DNA from: Thiopontia sp964416755
Lineage (GTDB): Bacteria; Pseudomonadota; Gammaproteobacteria; GCF-002020875
Assembly: GCA_964416755.1 (NCBI GenBank)
Contig: CAYQFH010000050.1
Location: 1-18,181, forward strand
Length of the DNA stretch: 18,181 nt
Reading direction: 5' to 3'
The notes under the pieces were generated by a model. The model was not told where the DNA came from and searched no databases. It saw only the letters and a program-made list of their open reading frames with translations. The translations under genes were made by a program, and so were the position numbers. Positions 6,123 through 13,176 of the stretch are shown piece by piece. Every line of letters starts with the position of its first letter. Within the stretch, counting starts at the first letter, position 1.

Positions 6123-6134
6123 TTCGTTAACGAA
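6123..6134. repeat. 12-bp palindrome between aprB and aprA
   Basis: TTCGTTAACGAA is a perfect palindrome nine bases after the aprB stop and just ahead of the aprA ribosome site AGAGGAA (6147-6153). It could be an mRNA processing or stability element, or chance. Confidence 0.4.
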
Positions 6135-6160
6135 TTTATAGATTAAAGAGGAATTTAGTA

Positions 6161-8161
6161 ATGGCTGAATTTGGAAATCCGGAAGTCATTCAGGAAGACG
6201 TAGACGTCCTGATGATTGGTGGTGGTATGGCGAACTGCGGTGCCGCTTATGAGATCGGTCCTTGGGCCAAGCAGGCTGAGGCTCAGTTGGGTCGCCCACT
6301 GAAGGTTAAGCTGGTCGACAAGGCTGCGCTGCCACGCTCTGGTGCGGTTGCACAGGGTCTGTCTGCAATTAACACCTACATCGGTTCGGAACAAGATCCT
6401 GCGGACTACGCTCGTATGGTTTCTAACGACCTGATGGGTATTACTCGTGATGACCTGGCTTATGACCTGGGTCGCCACGTGGATGAGTCTGTACACCTGT
6501 TCGAGGAGTGGGGACTGCCAATCTGGAAGATGGACGAGAACGGCGAGCGTTTCGACGGCGCGCAAGGCATGACCTCTCTGAAGGATGGTGGCAAGCCTGT
6601 ACGTTCTGGTAAGTGGCAGATCATGATCAACGGTGAGTCCTACAAGTGGATCGTCGCTGAGGCTGCACAGAAGGCGCTGGGTGCTGAGAACATCACTGAG
6701 CGTGTATTCATGGTTAAGCTGATCAACGACAAGAATCGCGCAAACACTGTTGCGGGCTCTATCGGCTTCTCTGTTCGTGAGCACAAGATCTACGTGATCA
6801 AGGCGAAGGCAATCCTGCTGGCTGCTGGTGGTTGTGTAAACATCTTCCGTCCACGTTCTGTTGGTGAGGGTACTGGTCGTGCCTGGTACCCAGTATGGAA
6901 CGCAGGTTCTACCTACTCTATGGCTGCTGAGGCTGGTGCTGAGTTGACTCTGATGGAGAACCGCTTCGTACCTACTCGTTTCAAGGACGGTTACGGTCCT
7001 GTAGGTGCATGGTTCCTGCTGTTCAAGGCGAAGGCTACCAACGCATTTGGTGAAGCGTACATGACCAAGAACGCCAACATGCTGGATGATTATCCTCCAT
7101 ACGGTCAGGCTGCGGTTCCAGCTTCTTGCTTGCGTAACCACCTGATGCTGAAGGAGATGAAGGACGGTCTGGGTCCAATCTGGATGGACACTGTTACTGC
7201 TCTGGCTGATCTGCGTGAAGTACTGTCTCCACGTGAGGTTAAGCACCTGGAAGCTGAAGCATGGGAAGACTTCCTCGACATGTGTGTCGGTCAGTGTGGT
7301 ATCTGGGTTGGTGAGAACATCGAGCCTGAGAAGAAGAACTCTGAGCTGATGCCTACCGAGCCATACCTGCTGGGTTCACATTCTGGCTGCTGCGGTATCT
7401 GGTGTTCCGGTCCTGAGGACGTAGGCGCGCCTACTGAAGAGACCGAGGCTGGCGTACCTGATCACCTGCCATCTGGTTGGAACTGGGGTTACCGTGGTAT
7501 GACCACAGTAAACGGCCTGTTCACTGCGGGTGACGGTGTTGGTGCTGCGGGTCACAAGTTCTCCTCTGGTTCACATGCCGAGGGTCGTATGGCTGCCAAG
7601 TCTATGGTCAAGTATGTACTGGACAACATGGATTGGGAGCCTGAGTTTGCTGAGGACGTTGATGATCTGGTTATGGAGATCCTGAAGCCAGTCATGAACT
7701 ACATGGAGCACAAGGACTACACTACAGCGATCGACGTTAACCCTAACCTGATCACTCCTAAGATGTTCCAGTTCCGTCTGCAGAAGATCATGGACGAGTA
7801 CGTAGCAGGTGTTGCGACTTACTACACCACCAATGCCGAGATGATGAAGGTAGCAGGTGAGAAGATCGACATGCTGAAGGAAGACGCTGAGAAGATGCGT
7901 GCGAAGGATCTCCACGAGTGGCTGCGTGCCTGGGAGAACTATCACCGTGTTCTGACGGCTGAGGCCCACATGAAGCACATCGAGTTCCGTCAGGAGTCTC
8001 GTTACCCAGGATTCTACTATCGTGCAGACAAGAACTTTGTCGACGAGGAGAACTGGCACTGCTTCGTTAACTCTATCTACGACAAGGACTCTGGCAAGTG
8101 GACTTGCTTCAAGCGTGCTCACGTAGATATCGTTGACAAGTCCAAGCTGTTCAAGAAGTAA
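6161..8161 (+). CDS. aprA: Adenylylsulfate reductase alpha subunit
   Basis: A 666-residue FAD subunit of dissimilatory APS reductase. In sulfur oxidisers it works in the oxidative direction, joining sulfite and AMP into APS and releasing two electrons via AprB. The dinucleotide fold is at the N-terminus (VLMIGGGMANCGAAY, about 16-30). RSGAVAQGLSAINTYIG and ILLAAGGCVNIFRPR are typical of the fumarate-reductase-like flavoprotein fold. The GSHSGCCGIWCSGPEDVGAP segment and KFSSGSHAEGRMAA near residue 470 belong to the substrate and FAD sites. Length fits the family. An AGAGGAA eight bases before the ATG supports the start. Nearly all codons are the preferred ones (CTG, CGT, AAC, AAG, TTC), marking very high expression. 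No aprM membrane-anchor gene is present in this operon. Confidence 0.98.
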   Translation: MAEFGNPEVIQEDVDVLMIGGGMANCGAAYEIGPWAKQAEAQLGRPLKVKLVDKAALPRSGAVAQGLSAINTYIGSEQDPADYARMVSNDLMGITRDDLAYDLGRHVDESVHLFEEWGLPIWKMDENGERFDGAQGMTSLKDGGKPVRSGKWQIMINGESYKWIVAEAAQKALGAENITERVFMVKLINDKNRANTVAGSIGFSVREHKIYVIKAKAILLAAGGCVNIFRPRSVGEGTGRAWYPVWNAGSTYSMAAEAGAELTLMENRFVPTRFKDGYGPVGAWFLLFKAKATNAFGEAYMTKNANMLDDYPPYGQAAVPASCLRNHLMLKEMKDGLGPIWMDTVTALADLREVLSPREVKHLEAEAWEDFLDMCVGQCGIWVGENIEPEKKNSELMPTEPYLLGSHSGCCGIWCSGPEDVGAPTEETEAGVPDHLPSGWNWGYRGMTTVNGLFTAGDGVGAAGHKFSSGSHAEGRMAAKSMVKYVLDNMDWEPEFAEDVDDLVMEILKPVMNYMEHKDYTTAIDVNPNLITPKMFQFRLQKIMDEYVAGVATYYTTNAEMMKVAGEKIDMLKEDAEKMRAKDLHEWLRAWENYHRVLTAEAHMKHIEFRQESRYPGFYYRADKNFVDEENWHCFVNSIYDKDSGKWTCFKRAHVDIVDKSKLFKK

Positions 8162-8190
8162 GTTCTACTTCTCTGAATAGCTGAGATGTG

Positions 8191-8226
8191 AGGAGTCCGG
8201 GTGTCGCAAGGCACTCGGACTCTTTT
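8191..8226 (+). terminator. Terminator of the sat-aprBA operon
   Basis: GAGTCCGGGTGTC (8193-8205) pairs with GGCACTCGGACTC (8210-8222), allowing G-U pairs, around a GCAA (GNRA) tetraloop, followed by TTTT. It is one of the strongest hairpins in the window and sits 30 bases after the aprA stop. Confidence 0.9.
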
Positions 8227-8338
8227 ATCTTATATAATGCGCTTTTCATTTCTGTAGCAGCCCGAGAAGAGTGCATCCTATAGGAAGAGTTTTTGCCCCT
8301 AATCAGTGGGGCCAATCGTTGAAGAGGTATAACAAACG
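8227..8338 (+). promoter_or_regulatory. Promoter and leader of the YkgJ-type gene
   Basis: A perfect TATAAT at 8233-8238 lies directly behind the apr terminator, with no convincing -35 hexamer at 16-18 bases. It would give a leader of about 95 nt containing a small GCCCC/GGGGC hairpin (8295-8312). GAGG at 8324-8327 is 11 bases before the ATG. Confidence 0.4.
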
Positions 8339-9292
8339 ATGACCATGCAAGTTCCCTTTGACCTTCCGGTCAACAGTCCAGCGGTTCCCACTCAGCTCGA
8401 CGGCAAGGCGAAGATCCAGTTCCGCTGCCACAAGGATGTGGAGTGTTTCAATGAGTGCTGCCGTCAGGCCGATATCCCGCTCACCTCCTATGACGTGATT
8501 CGTCTCAAGGGGCATCTGGGAATCAGCTCAACCGAATTTCTCAAGGAGTACACCTATCCCTTTGAGATGGATAATGATCGCCTGCCTGGAATCAAACTGC
8601 GCCATCAGGGCAATACCACCACCTGTATGTTCATGAATGATGAGGGGTGTGGGGTCTATGAGAACCGTCCGATGGCCTGCCGCTATTATCCAGTCGGACA
8701 TCTCTCGCTGCGCAAGCAGGATGTCAATGATGAAGAGGAGCACTACTTCCTGGTCAAGGAACCCTACTGCAAGGGGCATGAAGAGGATCGTGAGTTGACC
8801 ATTGACGAGTATCGTCAGGAGCAGCAGGTGGTTGATTTCGACAAGAACTCCCACATGTACCGCCGCATGATTTTGAAGAAAAAGTCAGGTGGCCCTGCCA
8901 TTGGTACCCTCTCCAAGAACAGCCTCAGCTTCTACTTCATGGCCACCTATGACATTGACCGCTTCCGCGACTTTGTCCTCTCCGAAGGGTTCGAGCGGGT
9001 TTACGATATCCCGGAAGATGAGCTGGTTGAGGCGATCAAGGATGATATGCTACTGCTGGAGCTGGGTGACAAGATCATGCGTCAGGTCTTCTTTGGCGAG
9101 CAACTGGTGAAACAGCGTGAAGGGGCGTGGGAGGAGCGTTCCGAGAAGCGTAAACATATCTGGGAGGCGCGCATCAAAGAGGCGACTGATGAGCGTCACA
9201 AGCGTGAGCAGGATATGTACACCGCAGATAGCGAAGATTCTGGTGTTACCGGATTCTGTCCAGATGGTACCTGTGGAACCAATGACCCCTAG
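8339..9292 (+). CDS. YkgJ-family cysteine-cluster protein
   Basis: A 317-residue soluble protein. Its N-terminal half has the cysteine cluster of the YkgJ (CxxCxxCC, PF03692) family: Cys30, Cys36, Cys40, Cys41 (RCHKDVECFNECC), then Cys96, Cys104 and Cys114 in CMFMNDEGCGVYENRPMAC, followed by RYYPVGH. Such proteins are thought to bind zinc or an Fe-S cluster, and their biochemical role is not settled. The C-terminal half (about 190-300) is helical and charged (EERSEKRKHIWEARIKEA), ending in a further Cys pair, CPDGTC (307-312). It is much longer than a minimal YkgJ domain. It follows sat-aprBA in the same direction but behind a terminator and its own -10 box, so co-regulation is possible, not required. 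A role in maturation of, or electron transfer with, APS reductase is speculation. Confidence 0.85.
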   Translation: MTMQVPFDLPVNSPAVPTQLDGKAKIQFRCHKDVECFNECCRQADIPLTSYDVIRLKGHLGISSTEFLKEYTYPFEMDNDRLPGIKLRHQGNTTTCMFMNDEGCGVYENRPMACRYYPVGHLSLRKQDVNDEEEHYFLVKEPYCKGHEEDRELTIDEYRQEQQVVDFDKNSHMYRRMILKKKSGGPAIGTLSKNSLSFYFMATYDIDRFRDFVLSEGFERVYDIPEDELVEAIKDDMLLLELGDKIMRQVFFGEQLVKQREGAWEERSEKRKHIWEARIKEATDERHKREQDMYTADSEDSGVTGFCPDGTCGTNDP

Positions 9293-9323
9293 TCGACCTA
9301 ATTCAGTTTTCGACCCCAGCCTG

Positions 9324-9348
9324 AGCCCCGCGTGATTGCGGGGCTTTT
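9324..9348 (+). terminator. Terminator after the YkgJ-type gene
   Basis: AGCCCCGC (9324-9331) and GCGGGGCT (9338-9345) form a perfect 8-bp stem with loop GTGATT and TTTT. It ends only 18 bases before the next gene, so that gene is either read by partial read-through or has its promoter inside the preceding gene. Confidence 0.8.
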
Positions 9349-9366
9349 GGGTTCAGGAGTAGAGAG

Positions 9367-11058
9367 ATGCAAGAGAAGGCGCAAATTCTGGTCGTCGAAG
9401 ACCATAGAAGTAGTTCTCAGATGATCTGCGCAGTGTTGGAGGATGCAGGAGAAATGGTTGCTCATCCCGTTTTTAGCGGTGAGGAGGCATTGAAACATCT
9501 GGAGACCCAGCGTCCCCATCTGATCATGATGGATGTGATGATGCCGGGTATTACCGGTTTTGAGCTCTGTGAGCAGGTGAAGTCCAATCCGCGACTCAAG
9601 GATATACCAGTCATCTTTGTCACTGGCCAGTCTGATTCGGGAGATATTGTAAAGGGGCTCCAGCTGGGAGCGGTGGATTATGTAACTAAGCCGATCATCC
9701 CCGAAGTGTTGGTGGCGCGGGTTCATGCCCATCTCTCAATTTCATTTCATAAGGAGCAGCTCAAGGCATTGGCAACTACAGACCCTCTCACCGGGCTCTA
9801 TAATCGCAAGGGCTTTGAGACTGCCCTGAGTGAATCAGTGGAAAAAGAGGGGGAATTTGGACTGATCTACCTCGATCTGGACCACTTCAAACCGGTGAAT
9901 GATCAGATGGGACATCAGGCGGGCGACCTGCTGCTGCAGCGAGTTGCCAAACGGCTGCTCTCCACAGTACGTACCGTCGATATTGTTGCACGTATTGGTG
10001 GTGACGAGTTTGTGTTGATGGTGAATCAGGTTAATAGCCGAGCCGTTGTCAAGCAGGTGTGTGAGAAGATTCTGAGAAGTGTTGAGGCCCCCTATACAAT
10101 TCATGGGAAAGAGGTGAAGATCAGTGCAACTATCGGCGCAACCCTGCACCCGATGGATGCAGATAGTGGGCACCAGTTGATACGCAACGCCGATATTGCA
10201 ATGTACCATGCCAAGGCAAAAGGGAGAAACTGTTATAGCATTTTCTCTACAGAATTGGCTTCGCTGGTCTCCAGCAAGCAGCAGATGGAGAAGGAGATTC
10301 GACAAGGTCTGGCAGACAACCAGTTTGAACTCTACTACCTCCCTTCGGTGGATCAATCGGATGGTACGCTCCTCTCCATGGAGACCCTGCTGCGCTGGAA
10401 CCACCCGAAGCGAGGGTTGCTGTCACCGGATCAGTTCTTGGATCACTTTATTCTGGCGCATCTGGAAGAGGAACTTTTTATCTATGTTGTTGAACAAGCC
10501 GTCAAACAGATCAAAAGGTGGCACCACCAGGGCATTCTTGATCTCCATCTTACGCTCAATTTGACCCATGCGGAGTTTATCAACCGAAACCTGGCAACGA
10601 GTATCTCGGAAATAGTGGATAACTGCGAATGTGATCCGGAGCTGGCCCGCTGGATTGAACTTGATGTCTCCGAGAGCTATCTGATGAGTGACATTGAGTT
10701 CAGCCGCAAGCAGATTAACCAGCTTGCGAAGATTGGTGTGACAGTCTCGCTGGATAACTTTGGTACTTCATGCTTTTCGATCTACGAGTTACAGACCATG
10801 CCGCTCTCTCAGATCAAGATTGATCGTGATTTGATTGGGGGGGTGGGTATACCTGCCAGTGAGCAGATTCTCAAGACGGTGATCAATATGATTGACAGTC
10901 TGGGGCATCTACCTGCTGCGGTCGGGGTTGAAAACCAGATGCAGGCTGCATTTCTCAGAGAGCATGGTTGTAAGGTAGTTCAGGGCTATATGTTTTCCGA
11001 GGTGCTCGATATCGAGCAGGCAGAGACGCTTATGCGAGAGAAGAAGAGCCTGATTTAA
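9367..11058 (+). CDS. Response regulator with GGDEF and degenerate EAL domains
   Basis: A 563-residue cytoplasmic protein. The receiver domain (about 1-125) has Glu11-Asp12, phosphoacceptor Asp56 (MMDVMMPG) and Lys108. The GGDEF domain (about 135-295) has an intact GGDEF at 211-215 and an RxxD inhibitory site (RTVD, 202-205), so it can be expected to make c-di-GMP under product control. The EAL domain (about 305-555) is altered: EAL reads ETL (Glu339), YYQP reads YYLP, DDFGTG reads DNFGTS (464 is Asn), and the first Glu of AEGVE is Val519. These positions are metal or catalytic residues, so phosphodiesterase activity is probably weak or lost. AGGAG seven bases before the ATG supports the start. 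Its tail converges on the chemotaxis-like operon; the receiver could be phosphorylated by that kinase, which is inference. Confidence 0.92.
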   Translation: MQEKAQILVVEDHRSSSQMICAVLEDAGEMVAHPVFSGEEALKHLETQRPHLIMMDVMMPGITGFELCEQVKSNPRLKDIPVIFVTGQSDSGDIVKGLQLGAVDYVTKPIIPEVLVARVHAHLSISFHKEQLKALATTDPLTGLYNRKGFETALSESVEKEGEFGLIYLDLDHFKPVNDQMGHQAGDLLLQRVAKRLLSTVRTVDIVARIGGDEFVLMVNQVNSRAVVKQVCEKILRSVEAPYTIHGKEVKISATIGATLHPMDADSGHQLIRNADIAMYHAKAKGRNCYSIFSTELASLVSSKQQMEKEIRQGLADNQFELYYLPSVDQSDGTLLSMETLLRWNHPKRGLLSPDQFLDHFILAHLEEELFIYVVEQAVKQIKRWHHQGILDLHLTLNLTHAEFINRNLATSISEIVDNCECDPELARWIELDVSESYLMSDIEFSRKQINQLAKIGVTVSLDNFGTSCFSIYELQTMPLSQIKIDRDLIGGVGIPASEQILKTVINMIDSLGHLPAAVGVENQMQAAFLREHGCKVVQGYMFSEVLDIEQAETLMREKKSLI

Positions 11059-11106
11059 TGCTGAGAAGGAGAGGTATCAGTTGCTTCCAGCCTTCAAAGA
11101 CTCTTG

Positions 11107-11685
11107 TTAAAAGAAGATCTCATCGTCTTCACTGAAGACTTTGTGCCGTTCAGCGGGTAATCCGTCAAACAGGCTGCGCAATGGTCTACGCTCCTCCTCC
11201 ATGGTCGAGCATTGATAGAGCGCCTGCCCAAAGGCGATGCGATCCTGTGCGGTGAATCTCCCAGTGTTCTCGACTTGTTGCCGGGTTGATTGCCACACCT
11301 CAAGCATGCCTCGCATATTTTCCATGTTCTGGGTAATGCGATCCTGAAATTGTAGAACCTCGATAATGGGGCGAACCAGCTCGGCAACCTCTTCATGCTC
11401 ATGAGTCAGACGACTCAGCTCTCGTATCAAGATGTGGGTTGCATGGATCTCCTTCTCCAGGTCATTACTTTCAAACTCTCCTTGCAGCGAGACCACTGTC
11501 TGACGAAAATCACGCACTGCACCCAGTGTGTCTTCTGACATGCTGGAGATACGGTGGGCATCATTCATCAACTGGTCCATCACCTCCATTACCGAAGAGA
11601 CCGCTTTCTCCGACTCAAGTGCACACCAGTGCATTGAGCCACTGGCATAACGTACCATACCGCTGACCAACTGCTCTTTATCCAT
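11107..11685 (-). CDS. CheZ-like helical protein, second of a pair
   Basis: A 192-residue, almost wholly helical protein without membrane segments or signal peptide. Residues 107-125 (IIEVLQFQDRITQNMENM) match the CheZ active helix, where E. coli CheZ has FQDLTGQ; Asp115 and Gln119 are spaced as the catalytic Asp143 and Gln147. The C-terminus is acidic then hydrophobic (SEDDEIFF), like the CheZ tail that binds CheY. CheZ dephosphorylates CheY-P; a similar role toward a nearby receiver is inferred. If the artefactual N run is removed, the ATG overlaps the TGA of the upstream gene by one base, implying translational coupling. It is last in the operon, ending 48 bases from the GGDEF gene on the other strand, with no clear terminator. 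The alternative is a general helical signalling protein unrelated to phosphatases. Confidence 0.7.
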   Translation of the reverse strand: MDKEQLVSGMVRYASGSMHWCALESEKAVSSVMEVMDQLMNDAHRISSMSEDTLGAVRDFRQTVVSLQGEFESNDLEKEIHATHILIRELSRLTHEHEEVAELVRPIIEVLQFQDRITQNMENMRGMLEVWQSTRQQVENTGRFTAQDRIAFGQALYQCSTMEEERRPLRSLFDGLPAERHKVFSEDDEIFF

Positions 11686-11722
11686 CAGAATAGATCCGTA
11701 AGCTCAAAGTGTTTGCTGCTGC
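11668..11722. repeat. 55-base contig-end overlap, left copy
   Basis: These 55 bases, ending at the first N, are repeated exactly at 11823-11877 right after the last N. A k-mer-length overlap at both sides of a gap is typical of two contigs that should be merged. Confidence 0.9.
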
Positions 11723-11822
11723 NNNNNNNNNNNNNNNNNNNNNNNNNNNNNNNNNNNNNNNNNNNNNNNNNNNNNNNNNNNNNNNNNNNNNNNNNNNNNN
11801 NNNNNNNNNNNNNNNNNNNNNN
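11723..11822. other. Assembly gap of 100 N, probably spurious
   Basis: Exactly 100 N, the usual placeholder for a gap of unknown size. Both flanks carry the same 55 bases. Merging them deletes the gap and one copy (155 bases) and leaves both flanking genes intact with a natural TGATG stop-start overlap. Confidence 0.9.
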
Positions 11823-11877
11823 CAACTGCTCTTTATCCATCAGAATAGATCCGTAAGCTCAAAGTGTTTGCTGCTGC
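11823..11877. repeat. 55-base contig-end overlap, right copy
   Basis: Identical to 11668-11722. It contains the end of the first CheZ-like gene (stop at 11840-11842) and, upstream on the plus strand, the start codon of the second, which exists as a full gene only in the left copy. Confidence 0.9.
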
Positions 11878-12502
11878 GCCCAGCGGGCACCTCACATCCC
11901 ATAACCTCGTGGTAGAAGAGTTCTATCTCGTTGATCGAGCTGGGGAGTTCGCTGAGTTGATTGGCTGTGCTCTGTAGGTCACCATCTGGAGCCATGCTCA
12001 GTGTCTGCATCATGATTCTCCAACCCATAATGATATGATCCAGCCGCTGGTTCATTGCATCCTCAAACTGCATGCTGACCATTACTGGCATTAACTTCTC
12101 ACGAATGCCTTCCTCTAGTCGGATGATGCTTTCGAGCTGCTTTTGTACACTGGAAAGCCCCATGCGAAAGTCACGTAGCTCTTCATCTTCCTGAATATCC
12201 TCAAGCTGACTCAGGTCTCCTCCAGCATCCATGATTGCCTGCACCTCATCAAAAATATCATCAACATCCTTGTTGATCTCCTCTTTCCCCTTTTCGATCT
12301 GTTCACTGTCGGAGAAGTAGATGTTGAAGAAATCCTCCATTGCATTGCTGGCATTTTCCGACAGGTACCCTTTGGAGAGGTTGAAAACATTGCGAGCAGA
12401 TTCGGCAGCATGGTCACGAGCGTGATTTGCCAGCTCCTCCAGAACCCCTATAAAGAGGCGATCCAGCTCGTTGAGTGCTTGCTGTGTGCTATGGTGATCC
12501 AT
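11840..12502 (-). CDS. CheZ-like helical protein, first of a pair
   Basis: A 220-residue acidic helical protein. Residues 137-157 include MVSMQFEDAMNQRLDHI, again with Phe-x-Asp-x3-Gln (Asp148, Gln152) in the register of the CheZ catalytic helix. The C-terminus HFELTDLF is short, acidic and hydrophobic, as in CheZ. An acidic stretch at about 66-110 (EKGKEEINKDVDDIFDE, then EDIQEDEEL) probably forms a hairpin of helices. It is not simply a duplicate of the downstream gene, since outside the motif the two share little. It lies 77 bases behind the single-domain receiver gene and overlaps the next gene by one base once the gap is removed. No Shine-Dalgarno is clear before the ATG at 12502. The two could form a heteromeric phosphatase; this is inference from the shared motif and coupling. 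Confidence 0.7.
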   Translation of the reverse strand: MDHHSTQQALNELDRLFIGVLEELANHARDHAAESARNVFNLSKGYLSENASNAMEDFFNIYFSDSEQIEKGKEEINKDVDDIFDEVQAIMDAGGDLSQLEDIQEDEELRDFRMGLSSVQKQLESIIRLEEGIREKLMPVMVSMQFEDAMNQRLDHIIMGWRIMMQTLSMAPDGDLQSTANQLSELPSSINEIELFYHEVMGCEVPAGRSSKHFELTDLF

Positions 12503-12579
12503 GAGTTTTTATCAGGTTAATGTAGTAAGCAGCAGTATCAACGGGATTTTCTCTGGTTGCATTGAATGGTAGTTATAAT

Positions 12580-13086
12580 CTATTTGCTCTCTTCCTGTCT
12601 GGTTTGACGGTGAGCGCTATACTGTTTCATCACTTGAACAATGTTGTTGCCGTTGAATGGTTTGGTTAGATAGCTGTTGGCCCCAAGCTCAAAGGCTTTT
12701 GCGGCAATTGCTTGTGGGTCTTCAGCGCTGGCGATCACGATAAACGGTTGATCTCCTTTTGGCATAGCACGAATCTCTTTCAACACTTCCAGTCCGCTCT
12801 GCTGCTCTTTTTTGGCGTTACCGGTCAGATTGATGTCAAGAAAGATCAGGTCGGGGCCATTCCACTGCTCAGCTTCATTAGACAGTGTCGTGGTTGGTGT
12901 GCTGATGATCTGGGGGTCATAATGCCAGTTCTGTAACCAGAATTTTGCCTGTTCAACCGATTGGGTATCCTTGATGTCGTTAAATTGCAGCTTTCTCAAT
13001 ACGTTGATCAGTGCAGAGCGCATCAGCTGTACGTCATCCAGAACGAGTACTCTGTCGGGATGAAATGGTGCAGAGGTGTCTTTCAT
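12580..13086 (-). CDS. Single-domain response regulator with insertions
   Basis: A 168-residue receiver-only protein without output domain. It has acidic Asp17-Asp18 (VLVLDDVQLMRSAL), phosphoacceptor Asp84 (LIFLDINL), Ser120 in VIASAED and Lys142 in YLTKPF. Two insertions set it apart: about 25 residues before the third strand (52-76, putting the key Asp at 84 rather than about 55) and several residues after it (TGNAKKEQQSG). Such CheY-like proteins act by protein contact. It lies 67 bases behind the hybrid kinase and 77 before the CheZ-like pair, so the natural reading is phosphate from the kinase HPt to Asp84 and removal by the CheZ-like proteins. Start at 13086 lacks a clear ribosome site. 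Confidence 0.88.
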   Translation of the reverse strand: MKDTSAPFHPDRVLVLDDVQLMRSALINVLRKLQFNDIKDTQSVEQAKFWLQNWHYDPQIISTPTTTLSNEAEQWNGPDLIFLDINLTGNAKKEQQSGLEVLKEIRAMPKGDQPFIVIASAEDPQAIAAKAFELGANSYLTKPFNGNNIVQVMKQYSAHRQTRQEESK

Positions 13087-13140
13087 TATGGATAATTATT
13101 TCAGGGTTGACAGGTGTATTCAAGTGGATAGCCTGTGGCA

Positions 13141-13176
13141 AAACAGGAATATCCTATACCGTCGAGGCCTGTTTTA
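13141..13176. repeat. Inverted repeat at the 3' end of the hybrid kinase gene
   Basis: AAAACAGG (13141-13148) and CCTGTTTT (13169-13176) pair perfectly with a 20-base loop spanning the kinase stop codon. No T-run follows on the minus strand, so it may be a weak attenuator or a processing site inside the operon. Confidence 0.35.

Noticed and set aside
6155..7246. Long open frame (363 codons) on the minus strand opposite aprA
   Set aside because: It lies wholly antisense to aprA, whose extreme codon bias suppresses stop codons in the opposite frame. The predicted protein has no domain pattern.
11668..11877. 55-base direct repeat as target-site duplication of a mobile element
   Set aside because: Too long for a target duplication, exactly abuts a 100-N placeholder, and merging restores intact coupled genes.
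11709..11915. Open frame running through the N stretch
   Set aside because: It exists only because N codons are not stops; both ends are antisense to the CheZ-like genes.
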